Source: Metridium senile (lineage: Eukaryota; Cnidaria; Anthozoa; Actiniaria; Metridiidae). Taken from it: DNA of 64,000 nt. The DNA lies in contig OX459103.1 of NCBI GenBank assembly GCA_949775045.1, forward strand, positions 641,501-705,500, given 5' to 3'. Under the pieces are notes generated by a model. The model did not search any database, was not told the DNA's origin, and worked only from the letters and a program-made list of their open reading frames with translations. The position numbers and the translations under genes were made by a program. Below are positions 35,401-47,239 of this stretch, piece by piece; the first letter of the stretch is position 1; the number at the start of each line of letters is the position of its first letter.

Positions 35401-35845
35401 AAATAAGGCATTAAACTGTGTATGAAGTCGTGTGCTAGTAGACTACAGGATTCATGTAGTTTATTTTATCGTTACTCGTACGATATGAACTATGTTATCA
35501 ATATATACACACAAACAGTTACTTGAACACACCCAACTCACTTGCGCACACAGGGGCAAGGCGACACAATGCGCAAAAATAGCTAAATGTTATTGTCAAT
35601 TAGACGATGTTCTAGAGAGTAAACAAGTTCAATTTCCTCTCTTTACCCTTTAGAGATATCGATGTTTACAACCCAAAGGACTTCTAGTGACATTGTGAAG
35701 CCAAAATTGAATGGAAGAAGGGTTTATATAAAGAAATTCTTATTAACTCCGGTTTAATACGTTTTGAAAAGCAAAGTTGTATTGAAGTTTGGTCGTGTAT
35801 AAGCACAAACGCTACACAATTTTAAACAACATAAGCTAATAAGAA
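32431..35845. other. Long AT-rich intergenic stretch
   Basis: No gene recognised on either strand. A family R5 copy lies at 33680-33800. An AATAAA at 32949 is a possible, rather distant, forkhead polyadenylation signal. Between 34500 and 35100 the DNA is extremely AT-rich. Confidence 0.5.
33680..33800 (+). repeat. Dispersed repeat family R5
   Basis: 'aaactagcgagtaaactagt' then 'ataggctgcgtcggtgtttg' and 'aatttgtaacaccgtaaaaa', then 'gttgacttaactttactgac'. It matches copies at 35848-36115 and the inverted copy at 45170-45305. Confidence 0.75.
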
Positions 35846-35847
35846 TG

Positions 35848-36115
35848 TAGATAGATACTAGCGAGTAAACTAGTATAGGCTGCGTCGGTGTTTGATGTAA
35901 ATGATAGGTAACAGAATGAAATTTGTAACACCGTAAAAAATAGAAATAGAAATTAGCGAGTACTAAACTAGTATAGGCTGCGTCGGTGTTTGATATAAAC
36001 GATAGGTAATAGAATGAAATTTGTAACACCGTAAAAAATAGAAATAGAAACTAGCGAGTAAACGATAGGTGATAGAATGAATAGTTTGTAACAATAAAAA
36101 GTTAAAGTTAAGTTA
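35848..36115 (+). repeat. Dispersed repeat family R5, three adjacent partial copies
   Basis: Three successive units start 'actagcgagtaaactag' at about 35860, 35950 and 36048. The first two run through 'gtaacaccgtaaaaaataga', where the next begins; the third lacks the 'ggctgcgtcgg' core. The local tandem amplification of an interspersed repeat is clear from the text. Confidence 0.8.
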
Positions 36116-36310
36116 ATTTCATGCTATTAGTGTGCAAACTCACTGAATCATCTCAATAACCGTAAACACTAGAATATTCTTTGTGTGTTGAATGATGCTT
36201 ATTATCGGTTGATTGATCACCCTGATTGACATTTTGTTTATGAATATTGGATGGGCGTGTTTGCATCAGTTTGCACAAAGCACAGGCCATAACAGTATAA
36301 TACACATACG

Positions 36311-36570
36311 CATATACACCTAGTTCAAAAATCTTCTATTTCTTATCTTGTTATTGATATATATTCATAGCATATTTTGGTTATACGTGTTTGTGCAATA
36401 GGACCATAACAAGTTGTTGTTGTGGTAGATATAAATATAAATATTTATTTTAAAAACGTGCAATGAATCACAAATCAAGTCCATATATATAACCGACATT
36501 CTTTGCAGGCTTCAGAGGTTGGACCGTAGCTTCGGCTGCGACAACGATTATTGAAGTAGGTGTATGTATA
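36311..36570. mobile_element. MITE family M1, complete copy
   Basis: The left end 'tacacctagttcaaaaatc' pairs with 'gcgacaacgattattgaagt' then 'aggtgta'. It shares 'ccataacaagttgttgttgt' with the copy at 25841-26140. Confidence 0.8.
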
Positions 36571-37525
36571 TAGTTATAGTTGTGCCAGATACGCAGTTGT
36601 AGAAAAGTAAATCAGCTTTATTCGCATGCAGAAAGTAAAGCGCTAAATGACCCACAATTATTGGGCTCTAACCTAGCATAGATCTACTAAACAATCTAGA
36701 CTGCAAAACAGTCACTATATTTGTAAGAGAAAACTCCGTCGACAAAACGTACGAGTCTGTAAAAACTTTACCATGGAGTTTTTGCAATGTAGTTTTAGTA
36801 TATCATTTATATTATAAATCAATGCTGCTGACCATTACGATTGTACGACGCATGTTATAAGATATAGTCTATTTTATTTATTTTTTTATTCTAGTGCATA
36901 TATATATATTTTTTATCATAGTTAATTAGGTTATTATTTTTTTAAGACTGATGTTGTAAAAGCATTGAGGCCATGTGGAATGCTTCTAATAAAGTTTATT
37001 ATTATTATTATCATTATTATTTTTTTTCTTCTTAACTGAATTCTTGTATAGTGTACGATTAGACATATATTAGTGTTAACAATATTGGTTCATATTTTAG
37101 TATATACCGAATGTCAATTGACTTTCAAGAATAAAAACCTCATCTTAAAAAATAAGCACCACCATCAGAAGGAGCAAGCAGAAATATGTATTTTTGGAAG
37201 GTTTTATTGCTATAAATTTAATTCAAGTCAAGCTATTTGGAATCAAAATTACAGATATTTGAATGTCTTCAGTGAATTGTTCCTTTTTAGCCTCGTTGTG
37301 GCGTTTATCACACTTTTAAAATTATCCCAACTTCTCAACAATCTAATACTTTTGTCTTAAACGTTTTGCCATTGTTGATGTCATTCTCATCTATAATTTT
37401 GATGTAGTGGTCAATTCAAATATGAATTTAGAAAAATGTGATAATATTGGCATTCTGTCTATAGCTATGGCTATAAAATAAACTATCATTGAGATGCTAG
37501 CGTAACGGGACACGTACACCAACTA
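36571..37525. other. Intergenic, no recognised gene
   Basis: AT-rich; a short (TTA)n tract near 36995-37025. No supported coding region. Confidence 0.5.
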
Positions 37526-37527
37526 TA

Positions 37528-38022
37528 CATACAGCTGTTTTCAAAAAGGTTGGGCAAGGTTTAGTTCCTTGTTGCATGTGGAATACCAAGCCTGCAATGC
37601 ACTATGGATGATGTGATTTTAAGCCGCGGAAGGTCACAACCATATTGAATGTTTCCATACTTTGTCTGCAGGGTTTTCAAGCATATTATATTCTGTATTG
37701 GTATTATTTAACATATATAACATATTTCAAGCTTGATAAAGGCCCGGGCAAACGGCTTCAACATTTGCTTCAACATCCGTTCGATTTTGTTGAATGGCAA
37801 TGTTTAAACGCTTTTAAACATTTCAACATCGTTGAAACGTGTTGAATCGATGATGAATTGATGTTGAAAGAGTTTTAAAGCGTTTAAACATTGTCATTCA
37901 ACAAAATCGAACGGATGTTGAAGCAAATGTTGAAACCGTTTGCCCGGGCCTTAACATATTTCAAGCTTGCTATGCAACATGTAACAAAACCTTCGCCAAC
38001 CTTTTTGAAATAGCTGTATGTA
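37528..38022. mobile_element. Composite MITE: outer inverted-repeat element with a palindrome nested in it
   Basis: The outer ends are 'acagctgttttcaaaaaggt' then 'tgggcaaggtt' and, inverted, 'aaaccttcgccaacctttt' then 'tgaaatagctgtatgt'. Inside, at 37741-37950, is a separate palindromic element. Confidence 0.75.
37741..37950. mobile_element. Near-perfect 210-bp palindromic element
   Basis: 'ggcccgggcaaacggcttca' is mirrored at the far end by 'tgaaaccgtttgcccgggcc'. The arms share 'caacatccgttcgattttgt' and its complement. A 17-bp direct repeat 'aacatatttcaagcttg' flanks it at 37719-37735 and 37953-37969. A diverged relative is at about 62340-62500. Confidence 0.8.
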
Positions 38023-38588
38023 CACTCGTTGTTTTGCAAAGTTTAGAAAGTTTTGCACATAACAGTACAGTGCAATATTGATTACAATTGTTAAAGACTA
38101 ATGAACGTTCTCTTAAATTATAAATCAAACAAATGATTAATCGTTCAACCCTACACTTAAAGAACTGTTAATGGAGAAATTGTTTGCATATATCCTTAAT
38201 TCATATCCAAACCATCGAAATAGAAATAAGCTTTAACAAGTAGATCATGTAATTTAAGGTAAACTGTAGAAACTATAAGAAGTAGGTAAAAGTTACAGAC
38301 GTTAATGATTCGTCTCGACTAAAAGGGGAAATAAAGTTTGGATGAACGTCGTGTGATCCTATATATTTAATGATTGGTTATTTAAGTACGTCTTCTATTT
38401 TCGATTGATACCATTTTAAGACACGATACGACAAACTACAGCAATATCAGTCGTGATTTGCGCTTAAACAAGATACTAGACATTGACTAGAAACAATTGT
38501 AATATCATGGAGTTGTGACCCTGTTCCAGCCCCTTTGCACGGAGTGTTTTGCAACTACATCCTGTTAAACAATATGCGCATTTGATCA

Positions 38589-38735
38589 TAGAGTACAAAC
38601 ATTAAAAGCGTGAAACATAAATAATACTAAATAGTGATATTTTATGCTAATTCTAATGTTTTCTATTGTTTAATTAGCACTATTTAGTACTTTCTTAGTA
38701 CAAGTTGTTGCACGGGTATAATATTTGCACTCTAT
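38589..38735. mobile_element. MITE family M3, diverged copy
   Basis: It starts 'tagagtacaaacattaaaag' and ends 'gggtataatatttgcactct'. It keeps the interior 'ttttctattgtttaattagc' of the family. Confidence 0.65.
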
Positions 38736-39050
38736 TATATACATTGCGCATGATAAATATTAAATTTAAACTATCATTATTATCACTCTGAAGCCACGTG
38801 GCTTAAACCTCAGATGTATGAAATCTAATGCAAATGAATTCAAACAATAGGTTTTTTAAGAGTCTTTAACCCCCGAACATCACATGATGGTGTATAGGGT
38901 TGATATTTTATCGTATTTTTATTATTTGCTTATTAAAATAAAAGAATACAGTAATGTAATAATTTGTTAAAGAGAAGGAAATTGAAATCACAATATTTAT
39001 ATGAGGGCCACTGCATTGTTCATCAGTATGTTTTATAAAATGTCATGTTA
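38736..39050. other. Intergenic, nothing recognised
   Basis: AT-rich spacer between two transposon copies; no gene or element seen. Confidence 0.4.
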
Positions 39051-39059
39051 CCTCCTTAC

Positions 39060-39152
39060 CAATCTCGTCCCCATTCGCCGTTAGATCTTACTGTGCGTGT
39101 TCATTCGTCGAGCATGCGCAGTAAAATATAACGGTGAATGGGAACGAGATTG
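39060..39152. mobile_element. 93-bp MITE with 9-bp target duplication
   Basis: The ends 'caatctcgtccccattcgcc' then 'gtta' and 'taacggtgaatgggaacgag' then 'attg' are inverted. The 9 bases 'cctccttac' occur on both sides (39051-39059 and 39153-39161), as expected of a target-site duplication. Confidence 0.8.
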
Positions 39153-39607
39153 CCTCCTTACAAATAAAGATTATTCATTTGTTCATTCATATCATATATA
39201 TATAGTTTTATTTGTCAACGTTTTTAATAAGATGATTATATATTTTGTACGTAAAAACACGATCAAGGATCAAGACTGTTTGGATGATTGTAGCCTGTAT
39301 GACAGTAAGCTCTCAAGGGAAAAGGGGAGAGGGAATTGGGTACGAGAAAGGAAGGAACTTCTCCCTCCCTCAACCCTTCACATCCCCTGTTCCAGAGCCA
39401 GCTACGAAGACTGACATAATTGTGTGATAGCTTATTGTTATTCATGTAAAATACGACGTTATCTATTTCGCCTTTGCGGGTCGTCATGCGGGCCATCTTA
39501 ATAAATGTGTGTCTGATAAATGGACACATGTAAAATGCAACGTTATCTTTTTCATGAATTGTTCCACAAACTGTTTTTAATGCTCTTAACTAAAATAGTT
39601 TGTTGCT

Positions 39608-42600
39608 TTAGATCTCTCCTAGTTCTTTTCTTAGCAAGTCAGACCCTTTACGAGTGTACTTCTTCTTGCTTGAAAACTCTGAACTAGCGCCTTTAAAGAT
39701 GCTTTCATCAACGATAAAGTTGGGTTCGCCCCCTTCTTGATCGCCATGTGTTAGGTCATCATTCGTTTTGTCCTCTTTGTTGTCGTCTTCCTCGTGGAGT
39801 TGGTTGCCTTCTTTCTCACCTTTATCATCCTCAGATTGCTGTTCACCGTACTCATTTAAACCTTCTTTGTCTTCCTTATCAATCACTTTCATCCCACTTT
39901 CATCCCTTTTTTCTTTCTCATCGCTCTTCCCTTTCAATTCCCTTTCATTCACATTTTCATCTTCCATTTCACGATCTACATCCTCTTCGTCTTGGCTGCT
40001 AGTATTAATCTTGTCTCCTCTTCCTTTAGCTGTTACTGGGTCCTTCAGGTTCATACTATCTCCAGGCAGTTTTTCATCGACTAGCTCAGCTTCATCAGAC
40101 AGTAAATTATACGAATCCAGCGATGATCTTTTCCTATCATCCTCTTCCATTCTTTTCACGATATCATCCACAAAGAAATGGCCATGGGAGTTTTGCTGAT
40201 CGTTGCTGGTCTTCTCTCTCTCCAGCAGATCCTCCATGATATCATAACTAGCTTCTCCGCTCGCTTTACTAGAGTTATCTCCCTCCTCCTTCTCCTCCTT
40301 CTCATCTTCGTCTTCATCGGAGTCTTGCTCAGGTTGTGCGATGCCATAATTACCCATAGTGCTCCCCTCATCCTCCTCCTCTTCCTCTTCCTCTTCATCT
40401 GAGTCTTGCTCAGGTTGTGTGATGTCATAATTACCCATAATGCTTCCCTCACCGTACGAGTTGCTTGCGTCACTGTAGTTTTGGCTATCAGTCTCGCTTT
40501 GGGATTCACTGTCAGATTCTTGGTTGATGAGAGCTTCTTTGTGGACTATGGTAGTTGGCGTGGAATCATCGTGATCATCATTTTTAACGCCATTTCCACC
40601 ATCATATATGTCACCATCATGATCACCATCATGATCATCATGATCATCACCACCATCATCATCATCATTATCATCACCATTATCATCACCATTATCATCA
40701 TCATCATCATTTCTATCATGTTCATTAACATCACTTTGGTCCAGCACAGCTCCAGGAATATTAATACCCTCTTCACTCTTTCCTTTTACACTGTTCACAT
40801 TTTCTTGAAGCAACAACTTTTGATCTACAGTAGCTTCGCACACATTCTCTCCCGCAGTCTTGCCACCATTGTTATCTTCTTCCTCAGCGAGTTTAACCAA
40901 GTCTTCAAAATGCGCTACAATGCTTTCATCGTAAGGACAAATAGCAAAATCCTCTTCATCAACTGTAGAAGGTTTAGCATCGTCTCCGTCTTCATCGTCT
41001 CCCCTCGTAGCTTCGTTGTCCAACTCTCCTTCATTACCAGAGAACTGGACACTTTCGTTAAACGGACATATTGAAATCTGTGTTTCATCGTGCTCACCAC
41101 CATCACCATCACCATCACCACCGTCATCATTATCATCTTTCTTGTTGAATTCTACTGGGTAGATAGCTATATCATCGTTATCATGATCGTCTTCCAGTAC
41201 GTCTTCATGATAGTCATCTTTTGTGTTGTTATTATGGTTTACTTCATCTTCTTCATAGGCTCTGTTAACCTGTTGATTGACTTCAAGGCCGACGGTAGTA
41301 CCCAAGCTTCTTCGCTTGACTGTGGCCGCGTATGATGAGGAGTAGGATCCACGTCTACTGTCATCTAAAAACATTTTGAAACAATTCTAATTATTTAACG
41401 TTAAAACATATGTTATACATCTAAGTTGATAAATAAGCATAAATTAATAAATAAGTTGATAAACGACTGCTTGAATGGTTGTAGCCTTTTTAAACATATT
41501 TTCTAAGTTGATAAATAATTTAAGTATGCAGGTGTAAAGAAAAAATATGAGTTAATAAAAATAATAAAAAAGAAAGTTAAAAAAAAGAAAGAATACTAGA
41601 CTACGAGCAGTCCCACTTTTCCCTCCAGAATCAGTGATAAAAAACGAGTGTTGCGGGATTCCTGTGGAGCCTCAATCTATTTCCGGCGCGCTCCACAGGA
41701 ATCCCGCAGCACTCGTTTGTTATTACTGATTCTGGAGAGAAAAGAGGGACTGCTCGTAGTCTAGTTCGATCCAGGAACCGCTGGATCTTTACTCGCGCTG
41801 TACTGACAGATCACGCCATGGTAATACGTTAATCTACATAAGAATAAATTCACAGACAAAGAGGGTTAAAGACTATAGAAGTTCACGATTATATAAATTG
41901 ATAGTTGCTTAGTTACGCAAAGGGGTTAACCGTTTATAGTCTTAGGGGCTGGTTCTCCCCTCCCTCCCTGGTCTTTTGACTAGCGCGAGGTTTATGTCGG
42001 GATAGCGCGGATGGGGCCGAAATCGTCATCCTACACCTTAAGTCGATTCCATGCTTCAGCTTCATAGAATGTCTCGGAGGAATCGTCCCATTATTTTTAA
42101 TTTTCAGCAGTTCGAGTCTCAGTTTGCGCGAATAACTCACCGAAAAAACTCCCGTCTGGCCTTTCGCCGCCACATATCGATCTTATCTTTCTTAATACAA
42201 ATAGGTAACCACGCCTGTATCGCAGGCTCATCTTTCCGTACAGCAGTGGGTTGATGATAGCACTAACCAATGAGAGGAATCCTACGATAATGTCGACCGC
42301 GTGAGGAAGATGGCCTTGGAAAAGACTGACAAAGTTTGTGAGCTGCGACAAGATAATAAAAGGGTATTGCTAGATGACTTGCTCTCCGGTTATCGAAACG
42401 CCAGACACCAACAGTCTCAAGTCTAAACAAATCCAGATGATCACAACAGTCTTTGTCAAGACTACACACACCCAGATGATCACAACTCATCAACATCACT
42501 TACACCTGGGATCAAACCATTCAAACATCAGACACCAACACCAACAGTCTTTCTCAAGACTTCACACACCCAGATGCCACAACTCATCAATATCACTTAC

Positions 42601-45600
42601 ACCTGGGTTCAAACCATTCACATATTAGACACGTCACCAACACCCTACCAACAGTATTTCTCAAGACTACACACACCCATATGATCACAACACATCAACA
42701 TCACTTACACCTGGGTACAGACCGTTCAATCGTCGGACACTAACACCAACAGTCTTTATCAAGTCTACACACAGTTATTTTTTTTTCTTGCCTCCCTCTT
42801 TCCCGTTGCCGTCTACTTTACAATTTACTGTTTTACTATCTTTCATTTGTTTTCATCCATTCCTTCTTACACTCTCATTGTTTCATTCTTCCTATTTTAT
42901 TTCCTAATTTCCCACTCATTTATTCATTTATATTCATCTATTCAGTTTCTATCTTTCTTTGTTTCGTTAAATACGTTTATTAGTTTATTCTGTCATGACA
43001 TTCCACTTGAATATCTTCGTTATCTTTGCTATCTTCTACATGTAAATGACTTTTCGATAACAAAACTGATAAAACCTCAAGCGAGTTGACGGTTGTTGTA
43101 CAAACAAACGGGTAGTTCTCTTTGCATTGGCTAATTTCTTCCCTTTAACGAGTGACGCAAATCATGAATAAAGTGAATAAACAAAACAATATATTTTGCA
43201 AAAGAATTAGGTTGTCTCTGACTAAATTTGATGATTTTTTAATTAGACGTTTCGGCTAAATCTTTAGCCTTCATCAGTAGCATTTGTCAAATCATCAATT
43301 TTAGTCAGAGTCAACCTAATTATTTTGCAAAACCATGAATCCTGACTACAACAATCATATTTTTAAAACAATATATTGTTCTGTTCAAAATCAATTCATA
43401 CAGTAAAACCCCGCGTATAAGAACCTAGATTTTTCCACGTCAGCCTGAACAGGTTCTTATATAAATGGTGCTTAACTTGAAATCAGTATATCTAGGTTCT
43501 ATTAGCATCGACTCACTTCATCATTACAACACCTTTCTTCCTATTTTATTTACATACAAAATGCTTTTGCACATGGCTCTCTTTTTACAAAAAACAAGTG
43601 AACATTTCAGCCAGACAGGTTCTTAAATTTTAGGTTCTTATACGCGGGGCTTTACTGTATATTATTATATAACATATAGTGGTATACCGAGTGATATCAA
43701 CTAGATAAAAAGCCTATCCTAGTCATGAAGATATCATTGATATCACACATGTGTGATATCACTCTCAACCAATCAACTTTCAATATATATATATATTTTT
43801 TCTTCAATCTGTTATATAATAAACAGAACATTACATGTGCGCTTGGAGATATGAATTTTATCTTCTCGTGTTGAAAAGATATCCCACTCATTCGCTGCGC
43901 TCACTCGTGGGATATCTTATCAACACTCGAAGATAAAATTCATATCTCCGTGCGCCCATGTAATATCCTCTATGTAAGTAACCTTGGCATATGGTGTCTA
44001 TACTATTGATGAACGCTTTCCGTTGTTTGCGAAGAAAACAATCAGTATAATAAGTGATAATATCTTTTTCAGAGAGCGATGCGTAGAAATTATGAATAAA
44101 GCTAACAAATCAAATGTTCTTTTCAAAATCAATTTATGTGGGATTCTTATAGCAAAGCAAAGCATTCCTGTGTTTATTAAGGACATTTCTGGATCAATTT
44201 CTTAGCTGTTTTATATGGTACCGCCGCTATACGCTCACGAATGAAAACGTTTAAATGATATATAAATATTAAAATTATTATTATAACTTTTTCAGAGAGC
44301 GATGAACTTAAACTTATGAATGAAGCTAACAAATAAAAACAAATGTTCTGTTGTCAAGGAAACTTAGCAAAGCAGTTCTATAAGTATACAGCTATGTAAA
44401 AAAACGTAGAATAGTGATCAATACTGAATAGTGTAAACTGAATAGTGCATTGCAAGACCGATATGCATTCTGAAGTATTTAATATTGTTTAAAGTAAAAT
44501 AATAATTAGTTATTTAATTTTTAATGCATTCCATTCAAAACAATATACGAGCTAGTTATGGGGAGTAAATATCGCCTTTTAGTTTTTTTTATATTTCAAA
44601 TTAATGAGACCCACAATGCCCCTTGGTCTTGGAATGCACTATTCAGTATTCAACGTTTTTTGAAATAGCTGTATACAAGCTGCCCTATATATTGATAAAG
44701 TAGATTTCTTGAACAATTTGCAGCTGGTTAGGGTGTGATATTTTGTTGATGGAACAAATTGAAGAGGTTCCGGCCGTGCTTACAGCTTCCATAATGAAAA
44801 AAACAAAACAATTATACCAACATATTAACACTTGGAATGTGGTTAAGACATTTTCCCTTTTTGTAATTATTATCAATTATTTCAAAAAATGGCATCGTTA
44901 GCTTTAAATTCGTTCCTTTTCTTCTCTCTTTCACTCTCTCATCTTACTTTCATCTCTCCTTCCTTCCTCTCCTTCATCGTCTCCTTCCTCTTCTCCTTCA
45001 TCGTCTCCTTCCTTCCTCTCCTTCATCGTCTCCTTCCTCTTCTCCTTCATCGTCTCCTTCCTCTTCTCCTTCATCGTCTGCTTCCTCTTCTCCTTCATCG
45101 TGTCCTTCCTCTTCTCCTTTCTTGTTTTTCTCTATTTGTATAATCCATTAACACTAACAATATTTGTTATACCTATGAAGGGCTAAAGCTCGAAACGCCA
45201 GTAAAGTTATAAGTCAACATTTTTACGGTGTTATAAATTTCATTATATTACATATCATTTATATCAAACACCGACGCAGCCTATACTAGTTTACTCGCTA
45301 GTTTCCAACTGCAAAATACTTCAATTCTATATCAAGATTACAATTTATGATTTGCGCTAGTTCTAAATTTGTCTACACTTAGCCATGTACTATTGAAAAG
45401 CAACAAAAAATCTCGCTCCTGGCCGCGATTTCGCTACATACTAATATACGAGTTGCAAACAACGCATAAAATACGTGACAAAGACCAATCTCTCTATTAT
45501 TCTCAGTCGAAACAAATTACTCCTGATATTTAGTATTTCAATTCTGTAAACTTCTTATTATATTTTTCTTGTGGTAATAAAGATGTATTGTATTGTTTTC

Positions 45601-47239
45601 TGTGCGCAATCTCGTTTTGATAAGGAAGTACAAATCAGTGACAAATAACTATGTAATGAGGGTCAGGCTTTGAACGGTCTCCTTCCGAAGTCTATTTAAA
45701 AAGTGACAGATCACTCGTTTCTACCCATTATACCGCTTTGTATGACTAGTACTATTTGTGTATTTTGTGTTTACAGAAATGTCAGGAAAACGGTTTGGTA
45801 AGAGGGTTTTAAAAGAGACAGTTTAAACAGCTGTTGGTTTGTCCTTTATCTTATTAGAATAGAATGACTACTGTTCAATAAGCCAAGCAGCTTTGTAAAT
45901 TGCTGATTAACTAGATGTATAGTGGTTTTAGCATAGACACTGTCTGTTTATTTAGTTTTAGTAAAGCTATCTTTGAATAGATGGATTAAGTAGGTAACAT
46001 CAGAAGAGAGCGACTGTGTGTCGTGTTATTAACATTGTTATAAGTACATTGTCGATATCATGATCATCATAATCATGATCCCAATCATAGTATCATCACA
46101 ACATTATTACATTATCGTCACCATAATCATCACCATTAATACCATCATCATAATCATCACCATCATCATTATCGTCACCATCACCATCACCATCATTATC
46201 GTTACCACCACCATCAGATCATCACCCCCACAATCATTATATCATCATCACACCACCATCATCATCATCACCATTATCATCATCGTCACTATCACCATTA
46301 ACATCATCATTATCAACATCATCATCATCATTATTATCATCATTACCGTCATTATCATCATCATCATTATTGTCATCAACCGGATTACCATTACCATCAT
46401 AATCAATCATTGTTATCTTTTTACATATATTACCATGAAAAACTCACCAAGTAAGGCAGCCAGCTAATATAGTACAGTAGAACTACAATAGCCATCATCT
46501 TCGTCAACTGTTTAACCTGTTTCGTACCAGCAGTCATGTGCGTGTTGTTGCCTGTCTGATTCGATGCAACCATGACACTTTGCCTCTTTATAAACTCCCC
46601 TGATGATAGCTTGATCATTACAAAACACGCTAAGACTATCACAAGTTGTATTATACCTATCGTCTCAATAGTTATCCCAAACGCTATTCCTAAGTCGTAT
46701 AGTTGATAGTGACAGTAACCATCATGAAAACCAGACTGACCTGCCCCCATGAACGGTAACGCTGCCACAAACGCTGAAAACAACAGTACAATGACTACAG
46801 CTATACGACCTTTCTTGATGGTCACTATACTACGATGCTTGAGCGGTCTAGTCAGAAGTATCACTCTCTCCATTGATATAAGTGTTATTGTACATACGGA
46901 CGTCATTCGTAGCGAGAATGTTAGCCAGATAAACAGCGTACATAGCCCCGCGCTCCAGCGAGTCCGGCCATGAAAGTTGTTCATTATGTTCAATATATGT
47001 ACCGGGATAGTACCGTTAACTAGGTCAGCGAAGGACAGAGTGAATAGTAGCAGGTCAGGTATAGTCCATTGCTTGTACAATAGAAGAGTAATGACCATTA
47101 ATAAATTGCCAAGAATCAAGAGTAATATGACTATCTCAACAAGCACTCCAATGATGATATTAGCTGCTGTTACCGCAGGAACGCTAGTGCCATTCTCAGC
47201 AAGAACTGTACTCATTTCACTCGGAGTACTCGGCAACAT
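39608..47239 (-). CDS. Rhodopsin-class GPCR (prostanoid-receptor-like) with very long acidic tail
   Basis: Three exons, 47239-46448, 42342-42141 and 41364-39608, join in frame (phases 0 and 1) to give 916 residues. The 47239 ATG follows an in-frame stop. Exon 1 holds TM1-TM6: GNLL (44-47), SFADL (TM2, D72), C100/C176 disulphide pair, MER in place of DRY (123-125), LPFMGAGQ before a GYC loop, and WLPYL (TM6). Exon 2 holds TM7 with NPLLY (295-299) and a basic helix 8. The ER(V) motif with 'RP' and the LPFxGxGQ...C loop recall prostanoid receptors; the ligand is unknown. Exon 3 adds about 585 Asp/Glu-rich residues with repeated IAIYP/ISICP/FAICP motifs and two GNYxIxQPEQDSDE repeats. An N-glycosylation site (NGT) is at 16-18. 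The long tail joins by a good donor (GTGAGT) and acceptor; without that splice the receptor would end 25 residues later (stop near 42097). Confidence 0.82.
41595..41765. mobile_element. Palindromic MITE of 171 bp in GPCR intron 2
   Basis: 'actagactacgagcagtccc' is mirrored at the other end by 'gggactgctcgtagtctagt', and the inner 'gagtgttgcgggattcctgt' by 'acaggaatcccgcagcactc'. The arms of about 80 bp are nearly perfect, suggesting recent activity. Confidence 0.85.
42390..42775 (+). repeat. Tandem repeat of about 110 bp, about three to four copies
   Basis: The unit contains 'ctacacacacccagatgatc', 'acaactcatcaacatcactt', 'acacctgggatcaaaccatt' and 'caccaacagtctttctcaag'. It starts about 50 bp from the GPCR exon 2 acceptor, inside intron 1. 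Confidence 0.8.
43205..43321. mobile_element. MITE of about 117 bp
   Basis: 'aattaggttgtctctgacta' then 'aatttgatgattt' is mirrored by 'aaatcatcaattttagtcag' then 'agtcaacctaatt'. The centre has 'gacgtttcggctaaatcttt'. GPCR intron 1. Confidence 0.8.
43400..43659. mobile_element. MITE family M6, second copy
   Basis: 'tacagtaaaaccccgcgtat' then 'aagaacctag' is mirrored by 'taggttcttatacgcggggc' then 'tttactgta'. It is the same design as 18347-18530 but longer. GPCR intron 1. Confidence 0.8.
43831..43974. mobile_element. Palindromic element with 'gatatcccac' arms
   Basis: 'ttacatgtgcgcttggagat' then 'atgaattttatcttctcg' is mirrored by 'cgaagataaaattcatatct' then 'ccgtgcgcccatgtaa'. The inner arms 'aagatatcccac' and 'gtgggatatctt' flank a short GC-rich loop. 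Confidence 0.8.
44385..44676. mobile_element. MITE family M2 copy
   Basis: The left end 'tatacagctatgtaaaaaaa' then 'cgtagaatagtg' pairs with 'cactattcagtattcaacgt' then 'tttttgaaatagctgtata'. The interior has 'caatatacgagctagttatg' then 'gggagtaaat', shared with 50970-51198. Confidence 0.8.
44970..45125 (+). repeat. 21-24 bp 'ctccttcatcgtctccttcct' minisatellite
   Basis: About seven pyrimidine-rich units in GPCR intron 1. The Leu/Pro-rich plus-strand frame is an artefact. Confidence 0.85.
45170..45305 (-). repeat. Dispersed repeat family R5, inverted copy
   Basis: 'gaagggctaaagctcgaaac', 'ttttacggtgttataaattt' and 'gacgcagcctatactagttt' then 'actcgctagtttcc': the reverse complement of the copies at 33680 and 35848. 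Confidence 0.75.
46040..46430 (+). repeat. (ATC)n-type trinucleotide tract
   Basis: An imperfect ATC/ACC tract ending about 15 bp from the donor of GPCR exon 1 (46447). The Ile/Thr-rich plus-strand frame is not a gene. Confidence 0.9.

Noticed and set aside
40406..41074. 222-codon plus-strand frame over the GPCR tail exon
   Set aside because: Antisense shadow of the acidic exon; Ile-rich because Asp codons read as Ile/Ser on the other strand.
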